This document shows positions 15,459-22,870 of a stretch of 30,730 nt of DNA, in pieces. The position numbers and the translations under genes are program-made. Source of the stretch: Nitrospinaceae bacterium (GTDB lineage: Bacteria > Nitrospinota > Nitrospinia > Nitrospinales > VA-1); assembly GCA_029937655.1 (NCBI GenBank), contig JAPYPK010000006.1, forward strand, positions 2,938-33,667. The letters are read 5' to 3'. Below the pieces are notes generated by a model. The model was not told the origin of the DNA. It ran no database searches and was given only the letters and a program-made list of their open reading frames with translations. The first letter of the stretch is position 1. Every line of letters begins with the position of its first letter.

Positions 15459-16481
15459 ATGGATGATTCTATTACAAATACCGAGGTCGACAGCGACGAG
15501 GTCTTATTCGAAGCAACACTGAGACCAAATAAATTCGAAGACTACATTGGGCAAGACAAAACAAAGCGAAACTTAGAAATTTTTATTGAGGCTGCACGTA
15601 TGCGTGGTGACTCATTAGACCACGTTTTGTTTTATGGACCACCTGGCCTCGGAAAAACTACCCTAGCAAATATAATTGCTTCAGAAATGGGAGCAAACAT
15701 AAAAAGCACTTCAGGTCCAGTTATAGAAAAATCTGGTGACTTGGCTGCGATCTTAACTAACCTAAAAAAAGGAGACATCCTTTTCATAGATGAAATCCAT
15801 CGTTTATCTAATGTCATTGAAGAAATATTGTACTCAGCAATGGAAGATTACAGTCTAGATATTATGATTGGGCAAGGTCCAAGCGCACGGTCAATAAAAT
15901 TAGAACTCCCTCCTTTTACACTAGTGGGGGCGACAACAAGAGCGGGGCTACTTACTTCCCCACTTAGAGATCGGTTTGGTGTAGTACACCGTTTGGACTA
16001 TTACAGCCCTGAAGAGCTCAAAATAATCATAACGCGCTCAGCTTCAATCCTGAAAATTGAAACTCACTCTGATGGCGCAGGGGAAATCGCACGTCGTTCT
16101 CGGGGCACGCCCCGTATTGCCAATCGACTACTCAGGCGTGTTCGTGACTATGCGCAGGTTAAAGCTGAAGGTATTATCACAAAAGATGTGGCCAAAAAAT
16201 CTTTGGAGATGATGGAAGTGGACCACCTTGGACTCGACAAAATGGACCATAAATTAATATTGACCCTCATTGAAAAGTTTAAGGGTGGGCCAGTCGGAGT
16301 CGAAAGCCTTGCCGCTTCTATCAGCGAAGAAAAAGATACGATCGAAGACGTGCTAGAACCCTATCTTATGCAATCCGGGTTTATTCAACGAACTCCACGA
16401 GGGAGAGTCGCAACTGAAATCGCTTATCAACACTTTGGCATCACACCACCAAAACAAAAACAGCAAGAAAAGTTATTTTAA
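15459..16481 (+). CDS. ruvB: Holliday junction branch migration ATPase RuvB
   Basis: An AAA+ motor that drives branch migration with RuvA. The Walker A motif GPPGLGKT is at residues 60-67 and Walker B/DEIH at 111-114. The sensor and arginine-finger region (GATTRAGLLTSPLRDRFG) and the C-terminal winged helix (GPVGVESLAASISEEKDTIEDVLEPYLMQ) are complete. The length of 340 residues is normal. No Shine-Dalgarno precedes the ATG at 15459. It ends the yebC-ruvCAB run. The 167 bases after it, before the convergent PHP gene, show no clear terminator. Confidence 0.97.
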   Translation: MDDSITNTEVDSDEVLFEATLRPNKFEDYIGQDKTKRNLEIFIEAARMRGDSLDHVLFYGPPGLGKTTLANIIASEMGANIKSTSGPVIEKSGDLAAILTNLKKGDILFIDEIHRLSNVIEEILYSAMEDYSLDIMIGQGPSARSIKLELPPFTLVGATTRAGLLTSPLRDRFGVVHRLDYYSPEELKIIITRSASILKIETHSDGAGEIARRSRGTPRIANRLLRRVRDYAQVKAEGIITKDVAKKSLEMMEVDHLGLDKMDHKLILTLIEKFKGGPVGVESLAASISEEKDTIEDVLEPYLMQSGFIQRTPRGRVATEIAYQHFGITPPKQKQQEKLF

Positions 16482-16648
16482 ACAATGTGCTCGACAGGAA
16501 GGATCACGGGTAAGAACATTATAAAACAAGCCTATTCATTAAATAATACCAACAAAAGATGCCCGCAACCAAAAATATATTTTATGCAATGATGAAGAGA
16601 ACTAGATAAAATAGATTGCTGGTAATTTAAAAAAAAAGAACACTGAAA

Positions 16649-17527
16649 CTAAGCAGCCCAGACTTCTTTAAATTGTTCCAAAAATCGAGTGTCCATTTTG
16701 GTCGCACCAAGAAGGTGCTCCGATTGATAGGTAGCAGACCCGTGAAAATCTCTACTACCTGTGATAATTAGACCAAATTTTCGCGAGAGATCTTTATAGT
16801 ATTCCACTTTCCCCGTGCGCTCGTGATATGGATAAACGCACTCCATCCCTAGTAGGCCGAAGGATTTCAACTCTTCAACCATCTCAGGAGCATCTTCGTA
16901 CGGCCTTCCTTTCGCAGGATTGCATAAAGAATAAGATCTTTCCCCAGGATGAGCCAATACCGGAATACCATTACATTCACGAATTAGTTTGCAAGCATTT
17001 TCTATTTCCAAGTTTTCTCGCTCTACGTTGTATTTCACAAGATACCGGTCAAAGGCATCTCGAGTACTGGGAACAACTCCAAGGCGAACCATCTCTTTAG
17101 CCAAATGAGGTCTTGCAAGAACGCCCTCAGCGGCGCGGCGAACATTTTCATATTCTATAGTTCCTCGAAATTTTTCAGGAATCACTTCATTGACGCGGGA
17201 GATCAATTCACGCATGCGCCGCTCTCTCTTTGATGCCATTTTCATAACCTCATGCGACAACTCATCCGACAGGGATTCCATAGACTCAAAATAAGCGAGA
17301 AGATGAAGGTTAAATCCTCTATAACGAACCGTTATTTCAATCCCGGGGAAAGCCGAAATTTCCTCTGCCTTAGCCGCTGCCATTAATTCTGGGATACCCT
17401 CAAAGGTATCGTGGTCTGTTAAGCACAGTACTGAAACGCCATTTCTCCTAGCAATATCAACTAATCGGGTCGGAGAAAACTCCCCATCGGAAAAAGTTGA
17501 ATGCATATGAATTTCAAATTTTTTCAT
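16649..17527 (-). CDS. PHP-domain phosphoesterase (TrpH/YciV type)
   Basis: A metal-dependent phosphoesterase of the PHP family, 292 residues from the ATG at 17527. The motifs HMHS-TFSDGEF (H7, H9), LTDHDTFEG, a Glu in PGIEI, HPGE and a C-terminal SRDFHG supply the expected metal ligands. The closest known relatives are YciV/TrpH enzymes, which act on 3',5'-nucleoside bisphosphates or short RNA ends; the substrate here is inferred only. The frame can be extended upstream to a TTG at 17563, but the ATG puts the HxH motif at the usual place near the N-terminus. It is convergent with ruvB and divergent from the cytochrome fusion gene. Confidence 0.85.
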   Translation of the reverse strand: MKKFEIHMHSTFSDGEFSPTRLVDIARRNGVSVLCLTDHDTFEGIPELMAAAKAEEISAFPGIEITVRYRGFNLHLLAYFESMESLSDELSHEVMKMASKRERRMRELISRVNEVIPEKFRGTIEYENVRRAAEGVLARPHLAKEMVRLGVVPSTRDAFDRYLVKYNVERENLEIENACKLIRECNGIPVLAHPGERSYSLCNPAKGRPYEDAPEMVEELKSFGLLGMECVYPYHERTGKVEYYKDLSRKFGLIITGSRDFHGSATYQSEHLLGATKMDTRFLEQFKEVWAA

Positions 17528-17623
17528 AGAATTTATTGTAACCTTGTTTTTATTTATTAACAAAGTTTTAGTGATTCAGAAAACAACACATGCCTAACCC
17601 GAAAACTAAAATCCAAAGCTTAA

Positions 17624-17652
17624 TTGCCTTGTTAATATTTTTTCGATATTCT
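17624..17652 (+). promoter_or_regulatory. Candidate promoter giving an almost leaderless transcript
   Basis: TTGCCT (17624-17629) and TATTCT (17647-17652) are each 4-of-6 matches to the -35 and -10 hexamers, separated by exactly 17 bases. Transcription would begin about 6-8 bases after the -10, right at the ATG at 17659. No Shine-Dalgarno precedes that start codon, which would fit a leaderless mRNA. The match is weak and could be chance. Confidence 0.3.
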
Positions 17653-17658
17653 TGAATA

Positions 17659-18987
17659 ATGCACAGACATCAAACACTCAAAACATTGGTTTTGACCTTT
17701 TTTTTTCTAGGAACAATGGGTGACACACTCTCGTTTTCTACACCCTCCTCGCGCGAGCTCGTTATTGTATATTCTGGAAACACCTTAGGTGAACTTAAGC
17801 CATGTGGGTGTGCCAAGGAAGAAGACCAAGGTGGGTTCGAACGCCGTTTGACCTACCTCAAACAAGTCTTTGCGAATTCAAAAAACATATTATTGGTCGA
17901 CACTGGGGACAACTTTAAAGAACCCTCAACGCAAGGCAAAATCAAAGCGCGCTACATCATGCAGGCAATGTCTACATCAAAGTACGACGCGGTGATCCCA
18001 GGAGACAAAGACTTAGTTTACGGAGAATCTTTTCTTAACGGCGACGCGTCTATCCCCTGGCTTCTTAGCAACGCCGAATTAAAAGCAATCAACCTGCCTA
18101 AAATAAGGATCAAAAAATTTGAGAATGGTCTAACTGTCGCTGTGTTAGCCCTAATCGATCCAGACCTATACTATGACGCAAAACATAGTGGCGGGAGTAT
18201 CAAAGATCCAATAGAGTCTGCTAAGAAATTAATTAAAAAAGTCAAAATATCTGAACACCCAGATGTAATTGTTTTGTTAACACACATGAAGCGGGAAAAA
18301 GCTATTTCCATGTTGAAGTTAAGTGGAGTCGATGTGGTAATCAATGGACATATCGAAAAAGATACTGACATCATAGACATGACCCCTATAAAACGTAATG
18401 GGAAAGTATTTGTTCAACCTGGCCCCAGAGGGCAAAAAATGGGGGAGTTAACTGTACACATTGACAGCAAAGGAAAAAAGTCATTTAAGCAACGTATTAT
18501 TCGCTTAGATTCGAATGTTAAACCTGATCCCGAAATGATAAAATGGTATGAGAAATACAATCGAGAAGTGGAGGATCTATTTTTCACATCTTTGGAAACT
18601 CGAAAAAATAATCATGGAAAACAAAAAATTTTTGCATCAGAGCAGACATGCGTGACCTGCCACCCGAGCAAACATAAGCTGTGGAATCTGTCGCGCCATA
18701 GCCATGCTTATGAAACTCTAAATCGCGTCAATAAAGCTTTCGATCCAGAGTGCTTAAACTGTCATGTCACAGGATGGGGCTATGATGGGGGATTCATTAG
18801 TGAAGTAGATACTCCGGAGTTGAAGAACGTGCAGTGCGAAGCGTGTCACGGACCAAGGTTAGATCACATAAAAGGTTTACAACAAAACATTAAACTCGAT
18901 GCAAAAAAGGCCTGCATGAACTGTCACATTAAAAACCACAGTCCTAATTTTAATTTTTCAAAATATTGGCCAAAAATAAAACATTGA
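17659..18987 (+). CDS. Exported phosphoesterase-like domain fused to tetraheme cytochrome c (C554-like)
   Basis: A 442-residue protein with a signal peptide (hydrophobic residues about 8-24), so it should be periplasmic. Residues about 33-290 follow the layout of the metallophosphoesterase/5'-nucleotidase (UshA-like) fold and carry a PCGC motif (48-51). Several metal ligands are lost: the NDTHG-type motif reads GNTLG, and the GNHEFD-type motif reads GDKDLV (115-120). D84 (DTGD), H209 (LLTHM) and H231 (NGH) remain. The C-terminal part has four CxxCH heme-binding motifs at 331-335, 365-369, 393-397 and 419-423 and resembles the cytochrome c554 family (ECLNCHVTGWG, QCEACHGP). The role is unknown; electron transfer seems likely and phosphatase activity doubtful. 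A DsbA-like gene follows 35 bases downstream. Confidence 0.8.
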   Translation: MHRHQTLKTLVLTFFFLGTMGDTLSFSTPSSRELVIVYSGNTLGELKPCGCAKEEDQGGFERRLTYLKQVFANSKNILLVDTGDNFKEPSTQGKIKARYIMQAMSTSKYDAVIPGDKDLVYGESFLNGDASIPWLLSNAELKAINLPKIRIKKFENGLTVAVLALIDPDLYYDAKHSGGSIKDPIESAKKLIKKVKISEHPDVIVLLTHMKREKAISMLKLSGVDVVINGHIEKDTDIIDMTPIKRNGKVFVQPGPRGQKMGELTVHIDSKGKKSFKQRIIRLDSNVKPDPEMIKWYEKYNREVEDLFFTSLETRKNNHGKQKIFASEQTCVTCHPSKHKLWNLSRHSHAYETLNRVNKAFDPECLNCHVTGWGYDGGFISEVDTPELKNVQCEACHGPRLDHIKGLQQNIKLDAKKACMNCHIKNHSPNFNFSKYWPKIKH

Positions 18988-19009
18988 CCTTCGGTAGTAA
19001 TTTAACAAT

Positions 19010-19015
19010 AAGGAG
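19010..19015 (+). promoter_or_regulatory. Ribosome binding site deciding the dsbA-like start
   Basis: AAGGAG stands 7 bases before the ATG at 19023. It supports this start over the TTG at 18966, which would overlap the upstream gene and spoil the signal peptide. Confidence 0.75.
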
Positions 19016-19022
19016 ATTGGGC

Positions 19023-19679
19023 ATGAAACCCTGCAGGAACACCTTAAAAATAAATTTTCTAAAAATCTTGTTTTTTTTATTAGCTAGTTGCTCAATTCTT
19101 CCTAACATCGCCTTCGCAGAAGATAAAATCCAAGGGAAATATGAAGTCATCGGTTCAATAGAAAAACTCAAGGGAGTAAAACAGGTCGAGATGACTGAAT
19201 TTTTCAACTACTCCTGCGGTCACTGCTATCGTTTTTTAGAAACCTCTAAAAAACTACGCGCTAAGTTCAAGGACAAGCTTTATCATAAGAAATATCCCAT
19301 TTACTGGGGACAACAAACTGCATTTCCAGCCAAAGCTTTTTACATCGCCGATAAACTAGGTCTTGAGGAACAATTCACCCAAGAATTATTCGATACCAAC
19401 TTCAAACTGCATGTTAACATTTTCCAACCAAGGGTTATTCAGCGACTTTCACAGCATTACAAGATTGAACAAGAAATCAGAGACGGGATGAAATCCCCTT
19501 CAATCGAAGCTAAAGTCAACGAATCCCTCGCTCTGGCCAATAAATACAATGCTAATGAAACTCCAACAATTATCCTCAATAAAGTACTGAAGGTAACTCC
19601 AAGTATTTCAGGTGGCACCACAGAGATGATGACTGAAAACTTGGAACTGATTATTGGGGATATTCTTGGTTATAATTAA
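19023..19679 (+). CDS. Exported DsbA-like thiol oxidoreductase (CGHC active site)
   Basis: A 218-residue thioredoxin-fold protein of the DsbA family. The active site is C65-G-H-C68 (FNYSCGHCYRF), with the cis-Pro loop in NETPTIIL near the C-terminus and the helical insertion typical of DsbA between them. CGHC is found in several DsbA-type oxidases and protein disulfide isomerases. The export signal is ambiguous: a hydrophobic stretch (12-22) ends in LASC, which fits a lipobox, while AFA before ED (after residue 32) would suit signal peptidase I. It could therefore be lipid-anchored or soluble in the periplasm. It lies between the tetraheme fusion and the S41 protease, and may help fold disulfide- or heme-containing envelope proteins. 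Confidence 0.85.
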   Translation: MKPCRNTLKINFLKILFFLLASCSILPNIAFAEDKIQGKYEVIGSIEKLKGVKQVEMTEFFNYSCGHCYRFLETSKKLRAKFKDKLYHKKYPIYWGQQTAFPAKAFYIADKLGLEEQFTQELFDTNFKLHVNIFQPRVIQRLSQHYKIEQEIRDGMKSPSIEAKVNESLALANKYNANETPTIILNKVLKVTPSISGGTTEMMTENLELIIGDILGYN

Positions 19680-19722
19680 TTCAATTAATTTGCAAGACAA
19701 CCACGTTAATCAAAGAGAAATA

Positions 19723-21303
19723 ATGTCACCTAAATTCTCATCCAAAAAAAAATTATCTGCATTAACAGTAGTTTTGCTTGGGTTGTTTCTGTTATTCCCT
19801 GCAGGGGGGACGAATTTGGGTTCCCCTTTTTCTCCCAATGCGGAGGCTGGTTTTTTTAGCAACGACTTGGACCTTTTTGAGGAAGTTGTTGACCTGGTAG
19901 GAGATAAATACGTTTACGCCCCTGATTATAAAAAAATGTTTGTGGCTTCTATTGAAGAGATGGTCCAAGCTCTTAACGATAAAAACATCTCTCTCAAAAA
20001 CGAATCCATCGGACAATCTATTTCTATGTTCGGCAAAAGTATCCGGTACACACTTGGTTACAATCGAGAAAACGCTCTAGAAACTTTCAAGAAAGCGTAT
20101 TATTTTCTGCTAGAAGAATCAAACGGGAAACTAAGCAAGGAAAAACTTGAAATAGCTGCCGTAATTGGCCTCATGGGTTCTCTGGATCCATATTCCAAGT
20201 ATATGGATAGCGACAGTTTCAACAGGTCTATGCGCGATACAGAGGGAAAGTACGGTGGACTAGGCATGGTTATTACTATGAAAGACAACCGTCTATATGT
20301 GGTAAAAACCATCAAGAATTCTCCAGCTCGACGCGCAGGAATACAACCCGACGATATTTTTGAAAAAGTAAACGGAACAAATATTAAAAAAACTCAGATA
20401 TCTGAGCTTGCTGATAAACTCCGAGGTCAACCAGGCACTGAAGTCACTATCACCTTGTATAGACCATCTGAAAAAAAGGAGCACTCCTACACTCTAAATA
20501 GGGAAGTGATTTTGCTCGAAACCGTTGAATATAAAACATTAAAAAATAGTGTCGGGTCCATCAAAATTACTAGTTTTTCCAGGCAAACAAATAATCAACT
20601 ACAAGAGGCGCTCACAAAAGCAAAACGGGATAAGGTAAAAGGTTTTATTCTCGATTTGAGAGATAATCCTGGCGGTTTGCTCAACCAATCGGTGAAAATA
20701 GCCAGTCACTTCCTCCACCGCAATCGCCTTATTGTTTATACCCAAGGACGTGAGCAAACTGATCGCCACGAATATAAAGCCACGTACCAGAACAGTTTAC
20801 ATTCGATGCCAGTGGTCATTCTCATAAACCAACAAAGTGCAAGTGCAGCTGAGATTGTTGCAGGTGCCTTGAGGGATTCTGGTAAGGCATTGATTGTCGG
20901 GGAGAATTCTTATGGGAAGGGTACGGTACAAACTATTTTTCGTACTAGCGATGGATCGGGCATTCGCTTAACAACAGCAAAATACTACACTCCCTCGGGA
21001 ACGGATATTACATCACAAGGGATTGTTCCAGAAATTCACATAACGGAAGATCATATGCCGAAAAATAGAATTGGAAAATCTGAGCAATCCCATACTAAAC
21101 TTATCCAAAGCACCTCTGTATCAGAAATAAAATTAAAGGAGACCCAAATCAGCAAGTTTGTCGCAAAAAACCACAACGCAGCCCTGGAAACCCCCGACCC
21201 AACTTTTACGTTCGCTAAAATGCTCATAGAAAACGTATCGGTCGCTAACAAGAAGAAAACGCTCAAAAAAGCTCGTGACCTAGCAGCTAACATTCATTAC
21301 TAA
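19723..21303 (+). CDS. S41-family C-terminal processing protease with PDZ domain
   Basis: A 526-residue CtpA/Prc-type serine protease, exported or membrane-anchored through an N-terminal hydrophobic segment (residues about 11-29). A helical N-terminal domain (45-165) is followed by a PDZ domain (about 175-260, KYGGLGMVI...SPARRAGIQPDDI...VNG) and the S41 catalytic domain. The Ser/Lys dyad is S374 (SASAAE) and K399 (SYGKG), 25 residues apart as in CtpB. The last 100 residues form a basic tail without a recognised domain. A TTG at 19654 opens the frame earlier, but the ATG at 19723 with a weak AGAGAAA upstream gives a proper signal region. It starts 43 bases after the dsbA-like gene and is probably co-transcribed with it. 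Confidence 0.9.
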   Translation: MSPKFSSKKKLSALTVVLLGLFLLFPAGGTNLGSPFSPNAEAGFFSNDLDLFEEVVDLVGDKYVYAPDYKKMFVASIEEMVQALNDKNISLKNESIGQSISMFGKSIRYTLGYNRENALETFKKAYYFLLEESNGKLSKEKLEIAAVIGLMGSLDPYSKYMDSDSFNRSMRDTEGKYGGLGMVITMKDNRLYVVKTIKNSPARRAGIQPDDIFEKVNGTNIKKTQISELADKLRGQPGTEVTITLYRPSEKKEHSYTLNREVILLETVEYKTLKNSVGSIKITSFSRQTNNQLQEALTKAKRDKVKGFILDLRDNPGGLLNQSVKIASHFLHRNRLIVYTQGREQTDRHEYKATYQNSLHSMPVVILINQQSASAAEIVAGALRDSGKALIVGENSYGKGTVQTIFRTSDGSGIRLTTAKYYTPSGTDITSQGIVPEIHITEDHMPKNRIGKSEQSHTKLIQSTSVSEIKLKETQISKFVAKNHNAALETPDPTFTFAKMLIENVSVANKKKTLKKARDLAANIHY

Positions 21304-21332
21304 TTTTAAACAGGAGGCAATGGAACGTTCCA

Positions 21333-21575
21333 ATGAACATCATAAACATTGACTACGAAAAACAGACACTACAAAGCGATTTTTTCTCATGGCAAATTAT
21401 TGCCAACGATAAAAATAAGTTTCTTCTTCTTCAGCGAGAGGAAAAGGGCCGCTATCATGCTGCAGAAGCTGATGTAAAGAAAAAACACCTCTGGGAAGTT
21501 AAGGAGATATCATTCCGCGGTCCCGAAGGGGACACCTATTTTTTTGATGAGGAAACGGGTATAGACAAAATATAG
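21333..21575 (+). CDS. Small conserved-looking protein, function unknown
   Basis: An 80-residue protein with alternating charged and hydrophobic residues and no signal peptide, Cys pair or membrane segment. It is mainly predicted beta: FSWQIIAND, KFLLLQREE, then KEISFRGPEGDTYFFDEETG. I do not recognise it. It begins 29 bases after the S41 protease stop. A strong AGGAGG (21312-21317) lies 15 bases upstream of this ATG, further than usual. A closer out-of-frame ATG at 21320 opens only a 10-codon frame ending at TGA inside this gene. The tight placement after the protease suggests an operon. Confidence 0.6.
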   Translation: MNIINIDYEKQTLQSDFFSWQIIANDKNKFLLLQREEKGRYHAAEADVKKKHLWEVKEISFRGPEGDTYFFDEETGIDKI

Positions 21576-21624
21576 ACTTCAAAACATAGCTCTCGAGTTA
21601 CGCGCATAGTGTTCTTGAAGCGGT

Positions 21625-22200
21625 TTAAAAAAGCTTTAAAGTTTTCAAGTGTCCTAAAGATTTTTTAAGTTCTTCCTTCGTTTTGTTAGCAAGATAATTG
21701 CCTCGCAAGTCAAGTTTTTTTAGATTTTTAAATTTATTACTACTTCCAAAAGCTAGTGCACCTGCATCACGGGTTTCCGTCCAACCCAACTGCATTTCTT
21801 CTAAGTTGGGGAAACTACCAGACTTAGCCAGAGCCGTAGTCCCGGCATCACCTAAAATATTATGACGCAGTATCAAACTCTTCAGTTTTGGTAATGGCGA
21901 AATCTTTGCGAGTAATTCTGCGCCTACAACAGTGATCTCGTTATATCGCAAATCTATCTTTTCAACTTTTTCCAGATAACTACTGGAGACCAGACGCTCA
22001 ACACCTTCATCTCCAATTTTTTTTCCAGAAAGATTTAATATTTTTCCACCCCGCTTCAGACTTCCCTTGAATAACACATCATAATCAATAGAACCTTTGT
22101 CTAACTGAAAACTAAATGAGCTAACAGGTGTTAACGCAAGCAGAAAACTAACAAGAATTACCGCTATATTCTTATTGAAGAAAAAATTAATCTTCATCAT
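21625..22200 (-). CDS. Exported leucine-rich-repeat protein
   Basis: A 191-residue protein with a signal peptide (hydrophobic residues about 11-26, possible cleavage near SSFS). The mature part is a short LRR domain of the ribonuclease-inhibitor type, with 27-residue repeats such as IDLRYNEI..., LILRHNIL... and LDLRGNYL..., four to five in all. Start candidates are ATG at 22200 or 22197, both overlapping the stop of the upstream LRR gene; an ATG at 22236 would bury the signal peptide. LRRs of this kind usually bind other proteins; the partner is unknown. It is probably translationally coupled to the upstream LRR gene. Confidence 0.75.
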   Translation of the reverse strand: MMKINFFFNKNIAVILVSFLLALTPVSSFSFQLDKGSIDYDVLFKGSLKRGGKILNLSGKKIGDEGVERLVSSSYLEKVEKIDLRYNEITVVGAELLAKISPLPKLKSLILRHNILGDAGTTALAKSGSFPNLEEMQLGWTETRDAGALAFGSSNKFKNLKKLDLRGNYLANKTKEELKKSLGHLKTLKLF

Positions 22201-22771
22201 CGTCAAGGTTTTCCATAGATCGAGCCTCGAGCTCATCCCAACTATTTATCTGGTCATCATCTTCCTCATCATCATCTTGATAGATGAAATCCTCTAAATT
22301 ATCTAAGTGTAAATGACACAAACGAGTACCGCATTTTGCTTCCTCTAACGCCTCTATACCCTGCTTGCGAACTCGATTAGATGTGAGGAATAGATACCTT
22401 AGCTTTGACAGGGTTTTAGACTCTGCAATAGCGATAGCTCCCTCATCTTCCACAAGATTTCCATAAAGATTAAGTTTTTTTAAATTAGACATGCCGGGAG
22501 ACTCTGCAATGGCTTTTACCCCGTCGTCGCTAATCACATTTCCATAAAAATCGAGTTCTATCAACTTCTTAAATTTTTCTGAGTTAGCGATAGCAATTGC
22601 GCCCTCATCACTTATATTGTTATTTGCCAAGGTCAATCTTGTGACCCGCTTTAAGTGTTTAGATTTTGCCAGAGCTACAGCCCCCTTATCACCTAAGACC
22701 TGATTACTGAGATCTAAAATCTTTTTATCTTCGGACAAAAATTGTTTAATTAAATACTCTACGCTAGCCAC
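22187..22771 (-). CDS. Cytoplasmic leucine-rich-repeat protein with acidic tail
   Basis: A 194-residue protein without signal peptide. Regular 27-residue repeats of the ribonuclease-inhibitor type run from about residue 17 to 130, each with an LxLxxNxI core followed by (S/E)D(E/D)G and AIA(E/N)S. The C-terminal 40 residues are strongly acidic (runs of Asp and Glu, ending DDDED), perhaps a disordered or cation-binding tail. The start is GTG at 22771, supported by AAAGGA 5 bases upstream (22777-22782) and the lack of any nearby ATG. A strong extended -10 lies about 57 bases upstream. Its stop overlaps the start of the exported LRR gene. The function is not known. Confidence 0.75.
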   Translation of the reverse strand: MASVEYLIKQFLSEDKKILDLSNQVLGDKGAVALAKSKHLKRVTRLTLANNNISDEGAIAIANSEKFKKLIELDFYGNVISDDGVKAIAESPGMSNLKKLNLYGNLVEDEGAIAIAESKTLSKLRYLFLTSNRVRKQGIEALEEAKCGTRLCHLHLDNLEDFIYQDDDEEDDDQINSWDELEARSMENLDDDED

Positions 22772-22776
22772 AAAAA

Positions 22777-22782
22777 TCCTTT
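22777..22782 (-). promoter_or_regulatory. Ribosome binding site supporting a GTG start
   Basis: AAAGGA on the minus strand, 5 bases before the GTG at 22771. No in-frame ATG is available near this position, so it fixes the start of the cytoplasmic LRR gene. Confidence 0.65.
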
Positions 22783-22827
22783 CACTAAGTACTGAGAAAC
22801 GAATGTCACTTTTTTGTAAAAAATTTT

Positions 22828-22836
22828 ATTATATCA
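22828..22836 (-). promoter_or_regulatory. Extended -10 promoter element for the LRR gene pair
   Basis: The minus strand reads TGATATAAT, a perfect -10 with the upstream TG of an extended -10 promoter. No good -35 is present, which extended -10 promoters do not need. The predicted start near 22821 gives a leader of about 50 bases. Confidence 0.5.
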
Positions 22837-22870
22837 CATTTGTAATATGCATAAGTTCACGTAAACTGTT

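Noticed and set aside
18966..19022. TTG-initiated extension of the dsbA-like gene
   Set aside because: It overlaps the upstream gene and displaces the signal peptide; the ATG at 19023 has a proper AAGGAG.
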